A stretch of DNA of 38,521 nt from an uncultured Flavobacteriales bacterium (GCA_903825395.1 CAIKAF010000008.1:1-38521); one strand, 5' to 3'; shown: positions 23,202 through 31,591, counted from the stretch's first letter. Program-made: numbers and translations. The notes: generated by a model from the letters alone, not told the origin.

Positions 23202-24134
23202 ATGGTCTTTGTTGTGCTGCTGTCGCTCAATGTCAGTTTTCATCTTGAGAGCCAAAAAACCTTGCCTGTTCCAAACAGCCAAACCCATGTGTTTGACTTT
23301 GCTCGGTTCCTTGACAACGAAGTCAGTCCTGTTAAAGAGAAAATGGATTTTTTTTTCACGGCATTTGGGAGCGCTGATTCTTCAAAATTGGCCGAAGTTG
23401 TTGCTGTCCTAAACACGGAAGCGCCCAAATTGTTCTCCACCGTTGGAAATTTGCCTCGAAAACCCGACAACGAGGCCTTGCTAAATACCTACATGGACTT
23501 TGCCCGCTTTTGTATGAATTCCAAGTCAACCCTTCGAAAATGGGTGGCTGTTTCTGGCCGATATCAATGGGCAAAACGCCTGGGTAAACCCATACCCGAA
23601 CTAAGCAAAGCCCCCTATGAGGCGCTGGTGAATTTGAGAAAGGGCTACATCCAAAAAACCAAAGAACTGCTCCAAAAACACAATGAATTTTGTGCAAAAC
23701 ATGGAGCAGAATTTGAATCTTACCCTTCTCACCGCGTATTGGAGATTTTTCAAAATCTTAAATTTGGAGGTGCTTCAGGTACGGTTGTTTTTATTGATGC
23801 TGTGGCCTCTCTAAGTCGTTTCGAATCGGGTCAACGGTATGTATTTAACCTTGGTTCAATTGGAGGTTCCAGCACTTCAGGTTTAGATCAGTTTGAAGCA
23901 TTGAAGGAAAATATAAATTATGGATTGCCAGAAAAAACCTATGCTTGGCAAACCATGGTTGACAAGCAAAATCCTGACCATAAAATTGAAGTCTTGTATT
24001 CTGCCCGCTATGCAAAGCCCTCCGCTCCGTTGCTTGTTCTAAGGTATAATTCTCAATCTGCCGAAGTTTCGAAACGCATGCAAATGGAAGTGTATTCTAA
24101 AGTTCCGGCCTTTTTAGGCGCTGCTACCCAATAA
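23202..24134 (+). CDS. Secreted hypothetical protein, about 310 aa
   Basis: I do not recognise the family. It has a signal peptide (MVFVVLLSLNVSFHLESQ) and a mature part of about 290 residues, helical at first (YMDFARFCMNSKSTLRKWVAV; LRKGYIQKTKELLQKHNEF), then beta-rich (GGASGTVVFIDAVASL). No lipobox, T9SS tail or catalytic motif. The ATG at 23202 is preferred because a TACTTTTA box (23169-23176) would start transcription near 23183; the frame also has an ATG at 23181, which overlaps the start codon of the TonB receptor on the other strand. Divergent pairing suggests shared regulation with the receptor. Confidence 0.75.
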   Translation: MVFVVLLSLNVSFHLESQKTLPVPNSQTHVFDFARFLDNEVSPVKEKMDFFFTAFGSADSSKLAEVVAVLNTEAPKLFSTVGNLPRKPDNEALLNTYMDFARFCMNSKSTLRKWVAVSGRYQWAKRLGKPIPELSKAPYEALVNLRKGYIQKTKELLQKHNEFCAKHGAEFESYPSHRVLEIFQNLKFGGASGTVVFIDAVASLSRFESGQRYVFNLGSIGGSSTSGLDQFEALKENINYGLPEKTYAWQTMVDKQNPDHKIEVLYSARYAKPSAPLLVLRYNSQSAEVSKRMQMEVYSKVPAFLGAATQ

Positions 24135-24161
24135 AAAGGCCGTCCCCAATCAGGAACGGCC
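24131..24161 (-). terminator. Intrinsic terminator of the oxygenase gene
   Basis: On the minus strand GGCCGTTCC pairs with GGGACGGCC (9 bp, one U-G) around TGATT, followed by TTTTTATT. It lies 32 nt after the oxygenase stop. The plus strand gives a C-A mismatch and no T-run, so it works mainly for the minus-strand gene of this convergent pair. Confidence 0.8.
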
Positions 24162-24192
24162 ATCGCAAACAAACACGCCATCGTTGCGTGAT

Positions 24193-25152
24193 TTACATAA
24201 CGGCTTTTAAGCCCAATTCAGTAATCCGTTCATCCAAATATTGCCCTGCTGTTAAGTCGGAATATTTCTTTGGATTTGCATCATTTATGCAAGAAGGTAA
24301 ACAGGTTAAATCCATATTGGAACGGGGATGCAAAAAGAAAGGGGTAGAATACCTGGGCTTCTTCAGTCCTTCGCTGTCCAAATTGATTACCCGGTGTGGA
24401 GTAGATTTTAATCTTCCGTTGGTTAACCGCTGCAACATGTCTCCAATATTAATGACAATTTGGTTGGGTTCAGGAGCCACATCGAGCCAGGTTCCGTCTG
24501 TTTTTTGAGCTTGAAGCCCGGCGGCACTACCTCCCATCAACAAGGTGATTAGGTTGATATCCTCATGCGCACCAGCCCGCACTGCTCCCACTGGAATTTC
24601 ATCGGCATGCTCAATGGCGTAATAGTGCAGCAGCCGTAGAATGCTATTCCCATTATGGATTTTATCGTCAAAATAGGTCTCCTCTAAATTTAAATATAAG
24701 GCGATGGCAGACAGCAAGTCGCGCCCCGTTTTTTCAAAGGTCCGAAACACCTCCATGGTGATCGATTCAAACTCTGGAAATTGCTCGGGCCAAATGTTGA
24801 CGGGATATTCATTTTTTATGGGGTCTCCATCCGTAACTTCTTGCCCCACATGATAAAATTCTTTTAAATCTGGAACGGTAAATCCTTTTGCGGTTTCTCG
24901 TCCTTTGCGAATAAAGCCACGCTGACCATTGTTGCTTAAGTCCTCATCTTTCCGTTTAATTTCATCTGCCTGACTAAAATACCGTTGGGCCAAGTCGAAT
25001 AACTTATTCTTAAGCTCCTCTGAAACGCCATGATTTGAGACGATAGCGAAACCAATCTCAGAAAAGGAGTCGCCAAGGTTTTTTATAAATCGCTGTCGAA
25101 CTACGGGATCCTGACTCAAATAATCCTGATAATCTACCACTCGAATGCTCAT
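24193..25152 (-). CDS. Isopenicillin-N-synthase-like Fe(II)/2-oxoglutarate dioxygenase
   Basis: 319 residues from the ATG at 25152. N-terminal DIOX_N half (GDSFSEIGFAIVSNHGVSEE), then the jelly-roll core with the iron-binding H-x-D...H triad: His196 and Asp198 in GAHEDINLITLL and His253 in TPHRV, followed by Arg267 and Ser269 in PRYSTPFF, which bind 2-oxoglutarate in this family. The enzyme oxidises a small molecule using O2. Despite the family name it need not make penicillin, and no NRPS gene is near. The frame reaches 25194 but that part lacks family similarity. Transcribed alone, followed by its own terminator. Confidence 0.9.
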   Translation of the reverse strand: MSIRVVDYQDYLSQDPVVRQRFIKNLGDSFSEIGFAIVSNHGVSEELKNKLFDLAQRYFSQADEIKRKDEDLSNNGQRGFIRKGRETAKGFTVPDLKEFYHVGQEVTDGDPIKNEYPVNIWPEQFPEFESITMEVFRTFEKTGRDLLSAIALYLNLEETYFDDKIHNGNSILRLLHYYAIEHADEIPVGAVRAGAHEDINLITLLMGGSAAGLQAQKTDGTWLDVAPEPNQIVINIGDMLQRLTNGRLKSTPHRVINLDSEGLKKPRYSTPFFLHPRSNMDLTCLPSCINDANPKKYSDLTAGQYLDERITELGLKAVM

Positions 25153-25301
25153 ATAATTGGTTTTTATTGGTGTGAGTACAAAGCAACGGCTCAATCGAAT
25201 TGTAAACCATGATAAAAATCATAAGGTAAGGAACAGGAGCAAAACGTCCTCTTTTTTTGCAATTATCCCTTTTATAGAAGAGGTCTAAACTCCAATTTCT
25301 G

Positions 25302-25309
25302 TACCTTCG
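25302..25309 (+). promoter_or_regulatory. TAnnTTTG-like promoter box of the DUF2279 gene
   Basis: TACCTTCG, one mismatch to the consensus, lies 16 bp before the ATG at 25325. Confidence 0.35.
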
Positions 25310-25324
25310 GATGGTGTCTGAACT

Positions 25325-26275
25325 ATGAAATGTCTTTTCCTCTCCATCGCCCTTCTGCCCAGCGTACTGTTCGGCCAATATGCGGAGCTTAAGTTGTGGG
25401 AGAGCGATCAAGAGCCAATTTGTGTTCAAAGCCCGGTTCCCACATTGTCAGATTCCATTTCTGCCGTTAAAAAGGTCCTTTATCCTACATTAATTGGTAG
25501 TACAGCAACAGCCTCAACCCTTGGTCTCTATTTTCTTTGGTACAAGGATTATCCCATGGAATCCTTCCATTTTTATGACGATATTCAACAATGGGGCGGC
25601 ATGGATAAATTGGGGCATTCCGCTAGTGCTTACGGATTGGCCGAAATTATTGCCCTTGGAGCAAAGCCTTTTGGGTATTCCACTAAGGCCGCCAATACCA
25701 TTGGAGCTGCATCTGCGTTTGGTTTTCTTTCCTGCATTGAAGTTCTAGATGGATTTTCTGCCGGTTGGGGATTCTCACCCTGGGATGCTGCCGCAAATGC
25801 TGCCGGGGCAAGTTTATTCTTTTTTCAGCAACAGGCATGGGCCGAGCAGCGCATACGCTTTAAGTTTTCTTGGTGGCCCAGCGGTATTGCTCCCCTAAAT
25901 CCAGGCTTGCTGGGCGATGGATTTCCCTCAACTCTATTGAAAGATTACAATGCTCAACGCTATTGGTTAAGCCTATCACCCATGTCGTTTTCAAAAAATT
26001 CAGATAAAAAGCGGTTTTCTTGGTTGGCCATAGCTCTAGGGTATGGCATTGATGGTTATGTGGGGGCCCGGGCCAACGAAGGGGATTATATGTTTATTCC
26101 GCGTACCCTACACCTGTACTTGGCGCCCGATATTCATTGGTCTAAAATTCCCAGTCGGCACAAGTTTTTGCGTGCATTGTTTCATGCCCTAGATTACATT
26201 AAACTGCCTGCACCTACTTTGGAATTTGGATGGGGAGACAAAACCGAAATGCGCTTTCACTGGTTGTTTTTTTAA
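25325..26275 (+). CDS. DUF2279 family exported protein
   Basis: 316 residues with a signal peptide (MKCLFLSIALLPSVLFGQ). The DUF2279 signature is clear: WGGMDKLGHSASAYGLAEII followed by DGFSAGWGFSPWDAAANAAG, with conserved Lys, His and Asp residues between short hydrophobic helices. The C-terminal part is beta-rich and ends at the outer face-like segment EFGWGDKTEMRFHWLFF. The family is known as predicted periplasmic or lipoprotein-like; it has no assigned reaction. The next gene starts at the base after its stop, so they form an operon. Confidence 0.88.
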   Translation: MKCLFLSIALLPSVLFGQYAELKLWESDQEPICVQSPVPTLSDSISAVKKVLYPTLIGSTATASTLGLYFLWYKDYPMESFHFYDDIQQWGGMDKLGHSASAYGLAEIIALGAKPFGYSTKAANTIGAASAFGFLSCIEVLDGFSAGWGFSPWDAAANAAGASLFFFQQQAWAEQRIRFKFSWWPSGIAPLNPGLLGDGFPSTLLKDYNAQRYWLSLSPMSFSKNSDKKRFSWLAIALGYGIDGYVGARANEGDYMFIPRTLHLYLAPDIHWSKIPSRHKFLRALFHALDYIKLPAPTLEFGWGDKTEMRFHWLFF

Positions 26276-26872
26276 ATGGGCATGGCAAATTGGCTTCAAC
26301 GGTGGTTTAAACAGAGTGAAAAAGACCCTTGGATTATTCAATCTCCTAGTACTCGAACACCTAAAGAAATTGAGGAGTTTAATCTGTGGAGAAGGGGAGG
26401 CTTAGCCAAGGAACGGCTTTTTGAACTTGGCCGGGCTTTGGAATTCCACCGCATGGGCATTCATTCTGAATTCAAAATTCACACCTTTAGCGGGCAGGGC
26501 GCAGAAGGAATTTTTTTCAATCCCCCAATCCATTGGACGGAATCCGACTCTAGGTATTTTTACGATTGGATTGCCTTTGTTGCCATTGCCCTGGGATATA
26601 ATGAAGCGCACAGTGAATTCAAAACCAATTGGGTAACGCCCCAAACCGGAAATCGCGAATTTAAATACCTAAAGCCCAATCGTACTCAAAATCCCCAAGA
26701 TACCATTCCACAATTGTTTGGAAATTTAATCGTAGAGCGCTGCATTGTTTTTGATAAAACAACCTGGGTTAAATTGGTAAGTCAACATTATCAAGGGCGC
26801 CCTTACCAAGAAGTCCAGCCCTTTTCTGAGTTTTTAGAACAGCTGCTTTCCTTCCCATTTCAGGAGGACTAA
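26276..26872 (+). CDS. Hypothetical protein, 198 aa
   Basis: Soluble protein of about 198 residues with many aromatic residues, no signal peptide and no motif I recognise. The ATG directly follows the DUF2279 stop (TAAATG), so translation is coupled; another ATG is two codons on (26282). Segments of note: NLWRRGGLAKERLFELGRAL (helix), IHWTESDSRYFYDWIAFVAI and LFGNLIVERCIVFDKTTWVKL. It may assist its DUF2279 neighbour, but the only basis is position. Confidence 0.75.
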   Translation: MGMANWLQRWFKQSEKDPWIIQSPSTRTPKEIEEFNLWRRGGLAKERLFELGRALEFHRMGIHSEFKIHTFSGQGAEGIFFNPPIHWTESDSRYFYDWIAFVAIALGYNEAHSEFKTNWVTPQTGNREFKYLKPNRTQNPQDTIPQLFGNLIVERCIVFDKTTWVKLVSQHYQGRPYQEVQPFSEFLEQLLSFPFQED

Positions 26873-26938
26873 CCCTGTATTCTATTTTCTGGGAAAGGAA
26901 GCGCCTAAATCTGGCAGATGAGCCGCCTTAAATTTTCC

Positions 26939-26946
26939 TACTTTTG
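26939..26946 (+). promoter_or_regulatory. TAnnTTTG promoter box of the nucleoside phosphorylase operon
   Basis: TACTTTTG matches the consensus. The predicted start near 26950 leaves a short leader before the ATG at 26960 or 26969. Confidence 0.55.
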
Positions 26947-26959
26947 TGCCCATTGATGA

Positions 26960-27865
26960 ATGTGTGCCATGGCCAATCCTGAAATAGTTAACTCCATTCC
27001 CGAATCTGAATTAATTTTAAATTCAGATGGGTCCGTTTACCACTTACGACTACGGCCAGAGCAGCTGGCATCCACCGTCATTCTAGTGGGCGATCCGGGT
27101 AGGGTAGAGCAGGTCTCGTCCATGTTTGACCGCGTTGATGAGCGCATCCACCACCGTGAATTCATTACCCATACTGGTGAATATCAAGGGAAAAGATTGA
27201 GCTGTGTGGCTACCGGAATTGGAACAGACAATGTGGATATCGTTCTAAATGAATTGGACGCCTTAGTAAATGTGGACCTAGACAGCAGGATGCCCAAAAC
27301 CAATACCGCATCCTTAGATTTGGTTCGCATTGGTACAACGGGTGCTCTGCATGCCGATATTGATGTAGGTACTTGGATTGCTTCAGAATGGGCCATCGGA
27401 TTGGATGGACTAATGAATTGGTACGGACATCCAGATTCAGATGAAGCCCTAGAAATGGTTGAAAATTTCATTCGTACTGCAAATTACCCCAATACCTTCG
27501 CCAGGCCATACGCAGTGAAGGCATCCAACGATTTGATGAGCCGGCTTCGTTCTCAAACGCTGTCAGGGATTACGCTCACCAGCCCCGGATTTTACGCCCC
27601 TCAAGGCCGAAAACTGCGGCTTAATCCGAGCAATTTAGATTTAAACGACCGCATGGCCAGATTTGAATCTCAGGGATTGAGAACAACAAATTTTGAAATG
27701 GAAACCAGCGGTTTATATGGCTTGGGATCGGCATTGGGACACCGTTGTGCCAGCATTTGCATGGTCATGGCCAACCGCTCAGAAAAGAAAATAAATCCAT
27801 CTCCCAAACAATCCATGAGCAATCTTATTGGGTATGTGTTGGATTCCATGACCCAAAAGGCATGA
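26960..27865 (+). CDS. Nucleoside phosphorylase (PNP/UDP family)
   Basis: Cytosolic enzyme of the purine/uridine phosphorylase superfamily, 301 residues, which splits nucleosides with phosphate to base and ribose-1-phosphate. Visible are the phosphate-binding GDPGRV, VATGIGTDNVDIVLNELDAL, RIGTTGALH and the nucleoside-binding FEMETSGLYGLGSALGH. The type is nearest uridine phosphorylase; I cannot assign base preference from sequence. Two ATGs are possible: 26960 and 26969 (MANPEIV). The end overlaps queE by 4 bases (ATGA), so it begins a three-gene operon with queE and the OmpA-type gene. Confidence 0.9.
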   Translation: MCAMANPEIVNSIPESELILNSDGSVYHLRLRPEQLASTVILVGDPGRVEQVSSMFDRVDERIHHREFITHTGEYQGKRLSCVATGIGTDNVDIVLNELDALVNVDLDSRMPKTNTASLDLVRIGTTGALHADIDVGTWIASEWAIGLDGLMNWYGHPDSDEALEMVENFIRTANYPNTFARPYAVKASNDLMSRLRSQTLSGITLTSPGFYAPQGRKLRLNPSNLDLNDRMARFESQGLRTTNFEMETSGLYGLGSALGHRCASICMVMANRSEKKINPSPKQSMSNLIGYVLDSMTQKA

Positions 27866-28473
27866 ATACCTCAGAACAGCGCTGGCCTGTGATGGAACAA
27901 TACCTTACCGTTCAGGGGGAAGGTGCAAATTCAGGACGGTCGGCCTACTTTATTCGGCTTGCCGGTTGCGATGTGGGTTGTGTGTGGTGCGATGTAAAAG
28001 AATCCTGGCCCACCGATGGATTCCCCCAAAAATCAGCTGCAGAACTTTGTCTTGAAGTGCAAGCCTCGGGAGCAAAATATGTAGTTATTACCGGCGGAGA
28101 GCCTTCCATGTACAACCTGGATGATTTGTGTGCGGCTTTTCATACCATGAACCTACAGGTTTGGATTGAAACCAGTGGCTCACATCCCTTTTCAGGGACC
28201 TGGGATTGGATCTGCGTCTCACCCAAAAAGTTTAAAGCTCCACGGCCCGATTGGCTTTCTAAAGCCAATGAATTTAAGGTAGTGGTTTTTCATTCTTCAG
28301 ACTTAACTTGGGCTCAGCAATTTGTACCCCAATTGCCAGCAAATTGCATGCTGTTCCTTCAACCTGAATGGGAGCGAAGGGATAAAATAACCGAGGATAT
28401 TTTGCGTTTTATACACGATAATCCCCAGTGGCGGTTATCTTTACAAACGCATAAATATGTAGGTATTCCTTGA
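27862..28473 (+). CDS. queE: 7-carboxy-7-deazaguanine synthase QueE
   Basis: Radical-SAM enzyme of queuosine (preQ0) biosynthesis, converting 6-carboxytetrahydropterin to 7-carboxy-7-deazaguanine. The 203-residue product has GEGANSGRSAYFIRLAGC followed by the iron-sulfur motif C-x3-C-x2-C (Cys36, Cys40, Cys43 in CDVGCVWC), VITGGEPSMYN and the C-terminal LFLQPEWERRD segment typical of QueE. A frame extending to 27745 is inside the phosphorylase gene and has no family similarity; the ATG at 27862 overlaps that gene's stop (ATGA). No queC, queD or queF is in the window. Confidence 0.93.
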   Translation: MNTSEQRWPVMEQYLTVQGEGANSGRSAYFIRLAGCDVGCVWCDVKESWPTDGFPQKSAAELCLEVQASGAKYVVITGGEPSMYNLDDLCAAFHTMNLQVWIETSGSHPFSGTWDWICVSPKKFKAPRPDWLSKANEFKVVVFHSSDLTWAQQFVPQLPANCMLFLQPEWERRDKITEDILRFIHDNPQWRLSLQTHKYVGIP

Positions 28474-30383
28474 AAAACACCTGTTTACTTCTTTTACTTC
28501 TAGGTCTTTTTTCCTGCCCTAGCTTTTCGCAATCCATTGCTACCCCAAAGTCTGAAAAGGCTTTAAAGCGAGCAGAAGCCGCCTATACAGAGCGGGATTT
28601 TGAGGCGATGAAACGCCACCTCAATGAAGCCATAGAATTTGGTCCAAAATATGCCGAAGCCTATTTGTTTAGGGCCGATTGGAATGTCCAGTCCGGTAAG
28701 CCGGCCGAGGCTATTCCCGATTTATACGCCGCATACCGGATAGATTCCAAACGCTATGCCCGGGCCATTGCCATTGCCTCTAATGTATGGATGGACTTAG
28801 AAAAGCCAGATTCTGCTGTGGCTTGCATTTCGTTGTACTTGAAAACGGCGTCATTGACTCCGGAAAAAATGGCCGAATGGGAAAAGCGCCGGACCGAATT
28901 GGAGTTCTCTGCGCAGTTAATGAAAAACCCCATTGTTCTGAATAGCTTTTCTATGGGTGCTGGCGTAAATGAAACCACCGCAGAATACCATCCTTCGTTC
29001 ACGATTGACGGTTCAAAGATGATTTTCACTGTACGTATGCCGTATAAAGGCGGATGTCCCGGTTTCGGCTCTCGAGAAGAAGAGAATTTTTTTGAAAGCC
29101 GTTGGGATGGCCATCAATGGCTGCCACGGCAATTGTTGCCCGGGCGAGTGAATACCCCCTGCAATGAAGGCGCAGGTTGTATTTCGCCCGATGGGAAATT
29201 TCTGTTTTTTGCAGCATCTGCCCAATCCGATAATTTCGGCAGCATGGATTTATATGTTTCGGAATTGAAAAACGGCAGCTGGCAGGCCCCAATAAACCTC
29301 GGCCCCAACGTGAATGGCCCGCATTGGGAATCTCAACCCAATTTTTCATCCGACGGAAAAACCTTGTATTTCGTCAGCAATCGGCCGGGAGGAATTGGGA
29401 AACAAGACATTTGGAAAACCCGCAGGCTTCCCAATGGAACTTGGGCTAAGCCAGAAAATGTTGGCGCTCCCATCAATACGGCGGAAGATGATTTCTCTCC
29501 CTTTTTACACGCCAATCAACACACGTTTTATTTCGCATCCAAAGGGCATCCGGGGCTGGGCGGCTCGGACATTTTTGTCACAGAACTGCAACCCAATGGC
29601 CAATTTTCAGCACCCCAGAATTTTGGATACCCTTTAAATACGCTTCGAGATGAACGACTTCTGGTGATTTCAGCGGACGGCAAAAAGGGCTATTACGCAT
29701 CAAATGCCGCAGGCGGGAAAGGTGATTTTGATTTGTATGGATTTGATATTCCCTCCAACCTACAACCCGAACCGGTGACCTGGCTGAATGCCAAAGTACT
29801 CACCGAAGAATCGGTTGACCAAGCCTTTATTGATATTGTGCATCTGGCTTCAGGAGATACGGTGGTTCAAACCAGTGTTTCCTTTCCCGGAGGAAGCTGC
29901 CTGATACCCTTGCCCACGGGAACCGATTATGGATTAACCATTCAAGCTCCAAAGCACCTGTTCCATTCCGAACACTTTAAATTGAAAAGTACCGACGGTG
30001 GACAACAGCAAACGGTTCAACTTAAAAAAATCAAAGAAGGGAATGAGGTGGTATTAAAAAACATCTTTTTTGACACCGATCGGTTCGACTTATCTCCCTT
30101 ATCAAACTCTGAGCTGAGTCGATTAAAAGGCTTTCTGATTCAAAATCCAAGCCTGCGGATTTCCATAGAAGGGCATACCGACAGCCGTGGAGACAAAAAT
30201 CACAACCTAACTTTATCAAAGCGCCGTGCCGAGGCGGTTCAACAATGGCTAATTCGAAATGGTATTCAGTCCAATCGAATTGAGGCCATGGGCTTTGGAG
30301 ATACCCAGCCCATAGGCGACAATCAAACGGAAGCGGGAAGAGCCCTAAATCGGCGTACAACCTTCCGCATTAAAGGACTTTGA
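28470..30383 (+). CDS. TPR/PD40/OmpA outer-membrane protein, PorE-like architecture
   Basis: 637 residues. Signal peptide MKNTCLLLLLLGLFSCPSFS with an imperfect lipobox (LFSC); TPR repeats (about 28-100); a PD40/WD40-like propeller (about 165-430: FTIDGSKMIFTVRM, CISPDGKFLFFAAS, PNFSSDGKTLYFVSNRPGG, GYYASNAAGGKGDFDLYGF); a carboxypeptidase-regulatory-like segment (about 435-515); and an OmpA_C peptidoglycan-binding domain (about 525-637, EGHTDSRGDKNHNLTLSKRR). The order TPR-propeller-CRD-OmpA is that of PorE, a T9SS component that links the outer membrane to peptidoglycan. Paralogues with other roles also exist, so I do not assign the symbol. Starts at a TTG that overlaps the queE stop (TTGA). 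Confidence 0.88.
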   Translation: MKNTCLLLLLLGLFSCPSFSQSIATPKSEKALKRAEAAYTERDFEAMKRHLNEAIEFGPKYAEAYLFRADWNVQSGKPAEAIPDLYAAYRIDSKRYARAIAIASNVWMDLEKPDSAVACISLYLKTASLTPEKMAEWEKRRTELEFSAQLMKNPIVLNSFSMGAGVNETTAEYHPSFTIDGSKMIFTVRMPYKGGCPGFGSREEENFFESRWDGHQWLPRQLLPGRVNTPCNEGAGCISPDGKFLFFAASAQSDNFGSMDLYVSELKNGSWQAPINLGPNVNGPHWESQPNFSSDGKTLYFVSNRPGGIGKQDIWKTRRLPNGTWAKPENVGAPINTAEDDFSPFLHANQHTFYFASKGHPGLGGSDIFVTELQPNGQFSAPQNFGYPLNTLRDERLLVISADGKKGYYASNAAGGKGDFDLYGFDIPSNLQPEPVTWLNAKVLTEESVDQAFIDIVHLASGDTVVQTSVSFPGGSCLIPLPTGTDYGLTIQAPKHLFHSEHFKLKSTDGGQQQTVQLKKIKEGNEVVLKNIFFDTDRFDLSPLSNSELSRLKGFLIQNPSLRISIEGHTDSRGDKNHNLTLSKRRAEAVQQWLIRNGIQSNRIEAMGFGDTQPIGDNQTEAGRALNRRTTFRIKGL

Positions 30384-30408
30384 GCTTGGCACTCAAACCG
30401 CTTTTATG

Positions 30409-30416
30409 TACTTTTG
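30409..30416 (+). promoter_or_regulatory. TTG-N20-TAnnTTTG promoter of yqeY
   Basis: TACTTTTG at 30409-30416 with TTG at 30386-30388, 20 bp apart, close to the TTTG-N19-TAnnTTTG consensus. The ATG at 30433 is 16 bp downstream. Confidence 0.6.
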
Positions 30417-30432
30417 AGGAAAGAATGCGCAT

Positions 30433-30879
30433 ATGTTGGAGCAACGAATAACAGAAGACATGAAGACTGCCATGAAGGAAAAGGATGCCGTTCGTTTGGC
30501 AGCCATTCGGGCAATAAAGTCAGCTATTTTACTTCTAAAAACTGAAAAAGGGAAAGCCTCTGAGGTTTCAGATGCCGATACAAATGCGCTGCTTCAAAAG
30601 TTGATGAAGCAACGCAAAGAAGCGTTTGATGTGTACCAGCAGCAAAATCGTCCCGATTTGGCCGCCGAAGAGCAGGCGCAAATGGAAGTAATCTCGGGAT
30701 ATTTGCCGCCACAAGCAACAGATGAAGACATCTTGCAGGTGATTCATGCTGTATTGGCGGAGTTCCCAGCCGCCAGTCCCAATGATTTTGGGAAAATCAT
30801 GGGCAAAGTCAATCCTCAATTTGCAGGGAAAGCAGATTCAGGCCGCATTGCTCAATTGATAAAACAAGCATTGGCTTAA
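30433..30879 (+). CDS. GatB/YqeY domain-containing protein
   Basis: 148 residues matching the YqeY family: the N-terminal helix ITEDMKTAMKEKDAVRLAAIRAIKSAI, the conserved KLMKQRKEAFDVY and EEQAQMEVISGYLPPQATDEDI, then the C-terminal helical tail shared with amidotransferase subunit GatB (GKIMGKVNPQFAGKADSGRIAQLIKQ). The stand-alone form is common and is thought to relate to tRNA-dependent amidation, but its role is unproven. A good promoter lies just upstream, and the DUF2480 gene starts 3 nt after its stop, so they form an operon. Confidence 0.92.
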   Translation: MLEQRITEDMKTAMKEKDAVRLAAIRAIKSAILLLKTEKGKASEVSDADTNALLQKLMKQRKEAFDVYQQQNRPDLAAEEQAQMEVISGYLPPQATDEDILQVIHAVLAEFPAASPNDFGKIMGKVNPQFAGKADSGRIAQLIKQALA

Positions 30880-30882
30880 GGA

Positions 30883-31386
30883 ATGGACGAAATCCGAAAT
30901 CGAGTCGCGGAAAGCGGGTTGTTGACCTTAGACTTGGAACGGTATGTGCCCCCCGTACAGGTTGTTGCTTTCGATCTTGCAAATTGGTTGGATCAGGGAT
31001 TGGTTTTGAGGGAATCAAGGTTCAAGGAACAACTTCAATCCATGAATTGGTTCGAGTATCAGAACAAGGATGTGGCAGTACATTGCAGCACCGGAGCCAT
31101 TGTTCCTGCCTGGGCCTTTATGTGGCTTAGTCGCGATTTAGCAAAGGTGCAGGCCCGGTTGTTTCTTGGAACTCCAGATGAGGTGGCTTCTCGAATTTTT
31201 TTAAGCCATCTTGAACGTTTGGTAGCCGAAGACTCCGCCCTTGTTGGAGCGCGAGTTATTGTAAAAGGCTGTTCCAAAAATAAGGTTCCTTTAGAGGCCT
31301 ATCCGCTATTAACGCGACTGCTTTTGGGAAAAGCCAAAAGCTTGATGTTTGGAGAACCCTGTTCTACGGTTCCGGTGTTTAAATAA
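30883..31386 (+). CDS. DUF2480 family protein
   Basis: 167-residue cytosolic protein of the Bacteroidota DUF2480 family, recognised by its start (LERYVPPVQVVAFDLANWLDQGLVLRE), WFEYQNKDVAVHCSTGAIVPAWAFM and the invariant C-terminus with GEPCSTVPVF. Two or three conserved cysteines (CSTGAI, GCSKNKVPLEAY, PCSTVP) suggest a metal- or sulfur-handling role. The family is usually found near iron-sulfur assembly genes in relatives, from memory, but none is visible here. Starts 3 nt after yqeY. Function otherwise unknown. Confidence 0.85.
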   Translation: MDEIRNRVAESGLLTLDLERYVPPVQVVAFDLANWLDQGLVLRESRFKEQLQSMNWFEYQNKDVAVHCSTGAIVPAWAFMWLSRDLAKVQARLFLGTPDEVASRIFLSHLERLVAEDSALVGARVIVKGCSKNKVPLEAYPLLTRLLLGKAKSLMFGEPCSTVPVFK

Positions 31387-31417
31387 AACTCCTTTCAGAC
31401 CTAACAGTTTCTTTTAC

Positions 31418-31532
31418 TACAAAGGCCGCCAAGGGTAGTCGCAAAGGGCACAAAGGGGGTATTGAAGCATCAGCGCCGTACTTCGAAACCCACATCTCTG
31501 TGTACTCTGCGCCTACCTTGAGCTCTTTGTGA
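31418..31532. repeat. Imperfect inverted repeat, about 35-bp arms
   Basis: Left arm 31418-31455 (CAAAG..CAAGG..GTAG.CGCAAAG..GCACAAAG) and right arm 31498-31532 (CTGTG..CTCTGCGCCTACCTTGAGCTCTTTGTG) are reverse complements with mismatches and about 42 nt between. The wording (repeated AAAGGGCGCAAAG-like blocks) resembles short inverted elements I remember from other genomes, but I cannot verify that. The 238-nt gap between the convergent DUF2480 and rpoD genes holds this and the terminator below. Confidence 0.7.
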
Positions 31533-31564
31533 TAAAAAAATACACCAAACCAACAAGGTTGTTT

Positions 31565-31591
31565 AAAACAAAAAAGGGCATTACGCCCTTT
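31565..31591 (-). terminator. rpoD: Intrinsic terminator of rpoD
   Basis: On the minus strand AAAGGGC and GCCCTTT pair perfectly around GTAAT, followed by TTTGTTTT. It starts 34 nt after the rpoD stop. There is no T-run on the plus strand. Confidence 0.85.

Noticed and set aside
24193-25152. Beta-lactam biosynthesis gene
   Set aside because: The iron/oxoglutarate motif is broad and no ACV synthetase or other pathway gene is nearby; the family name is historical.
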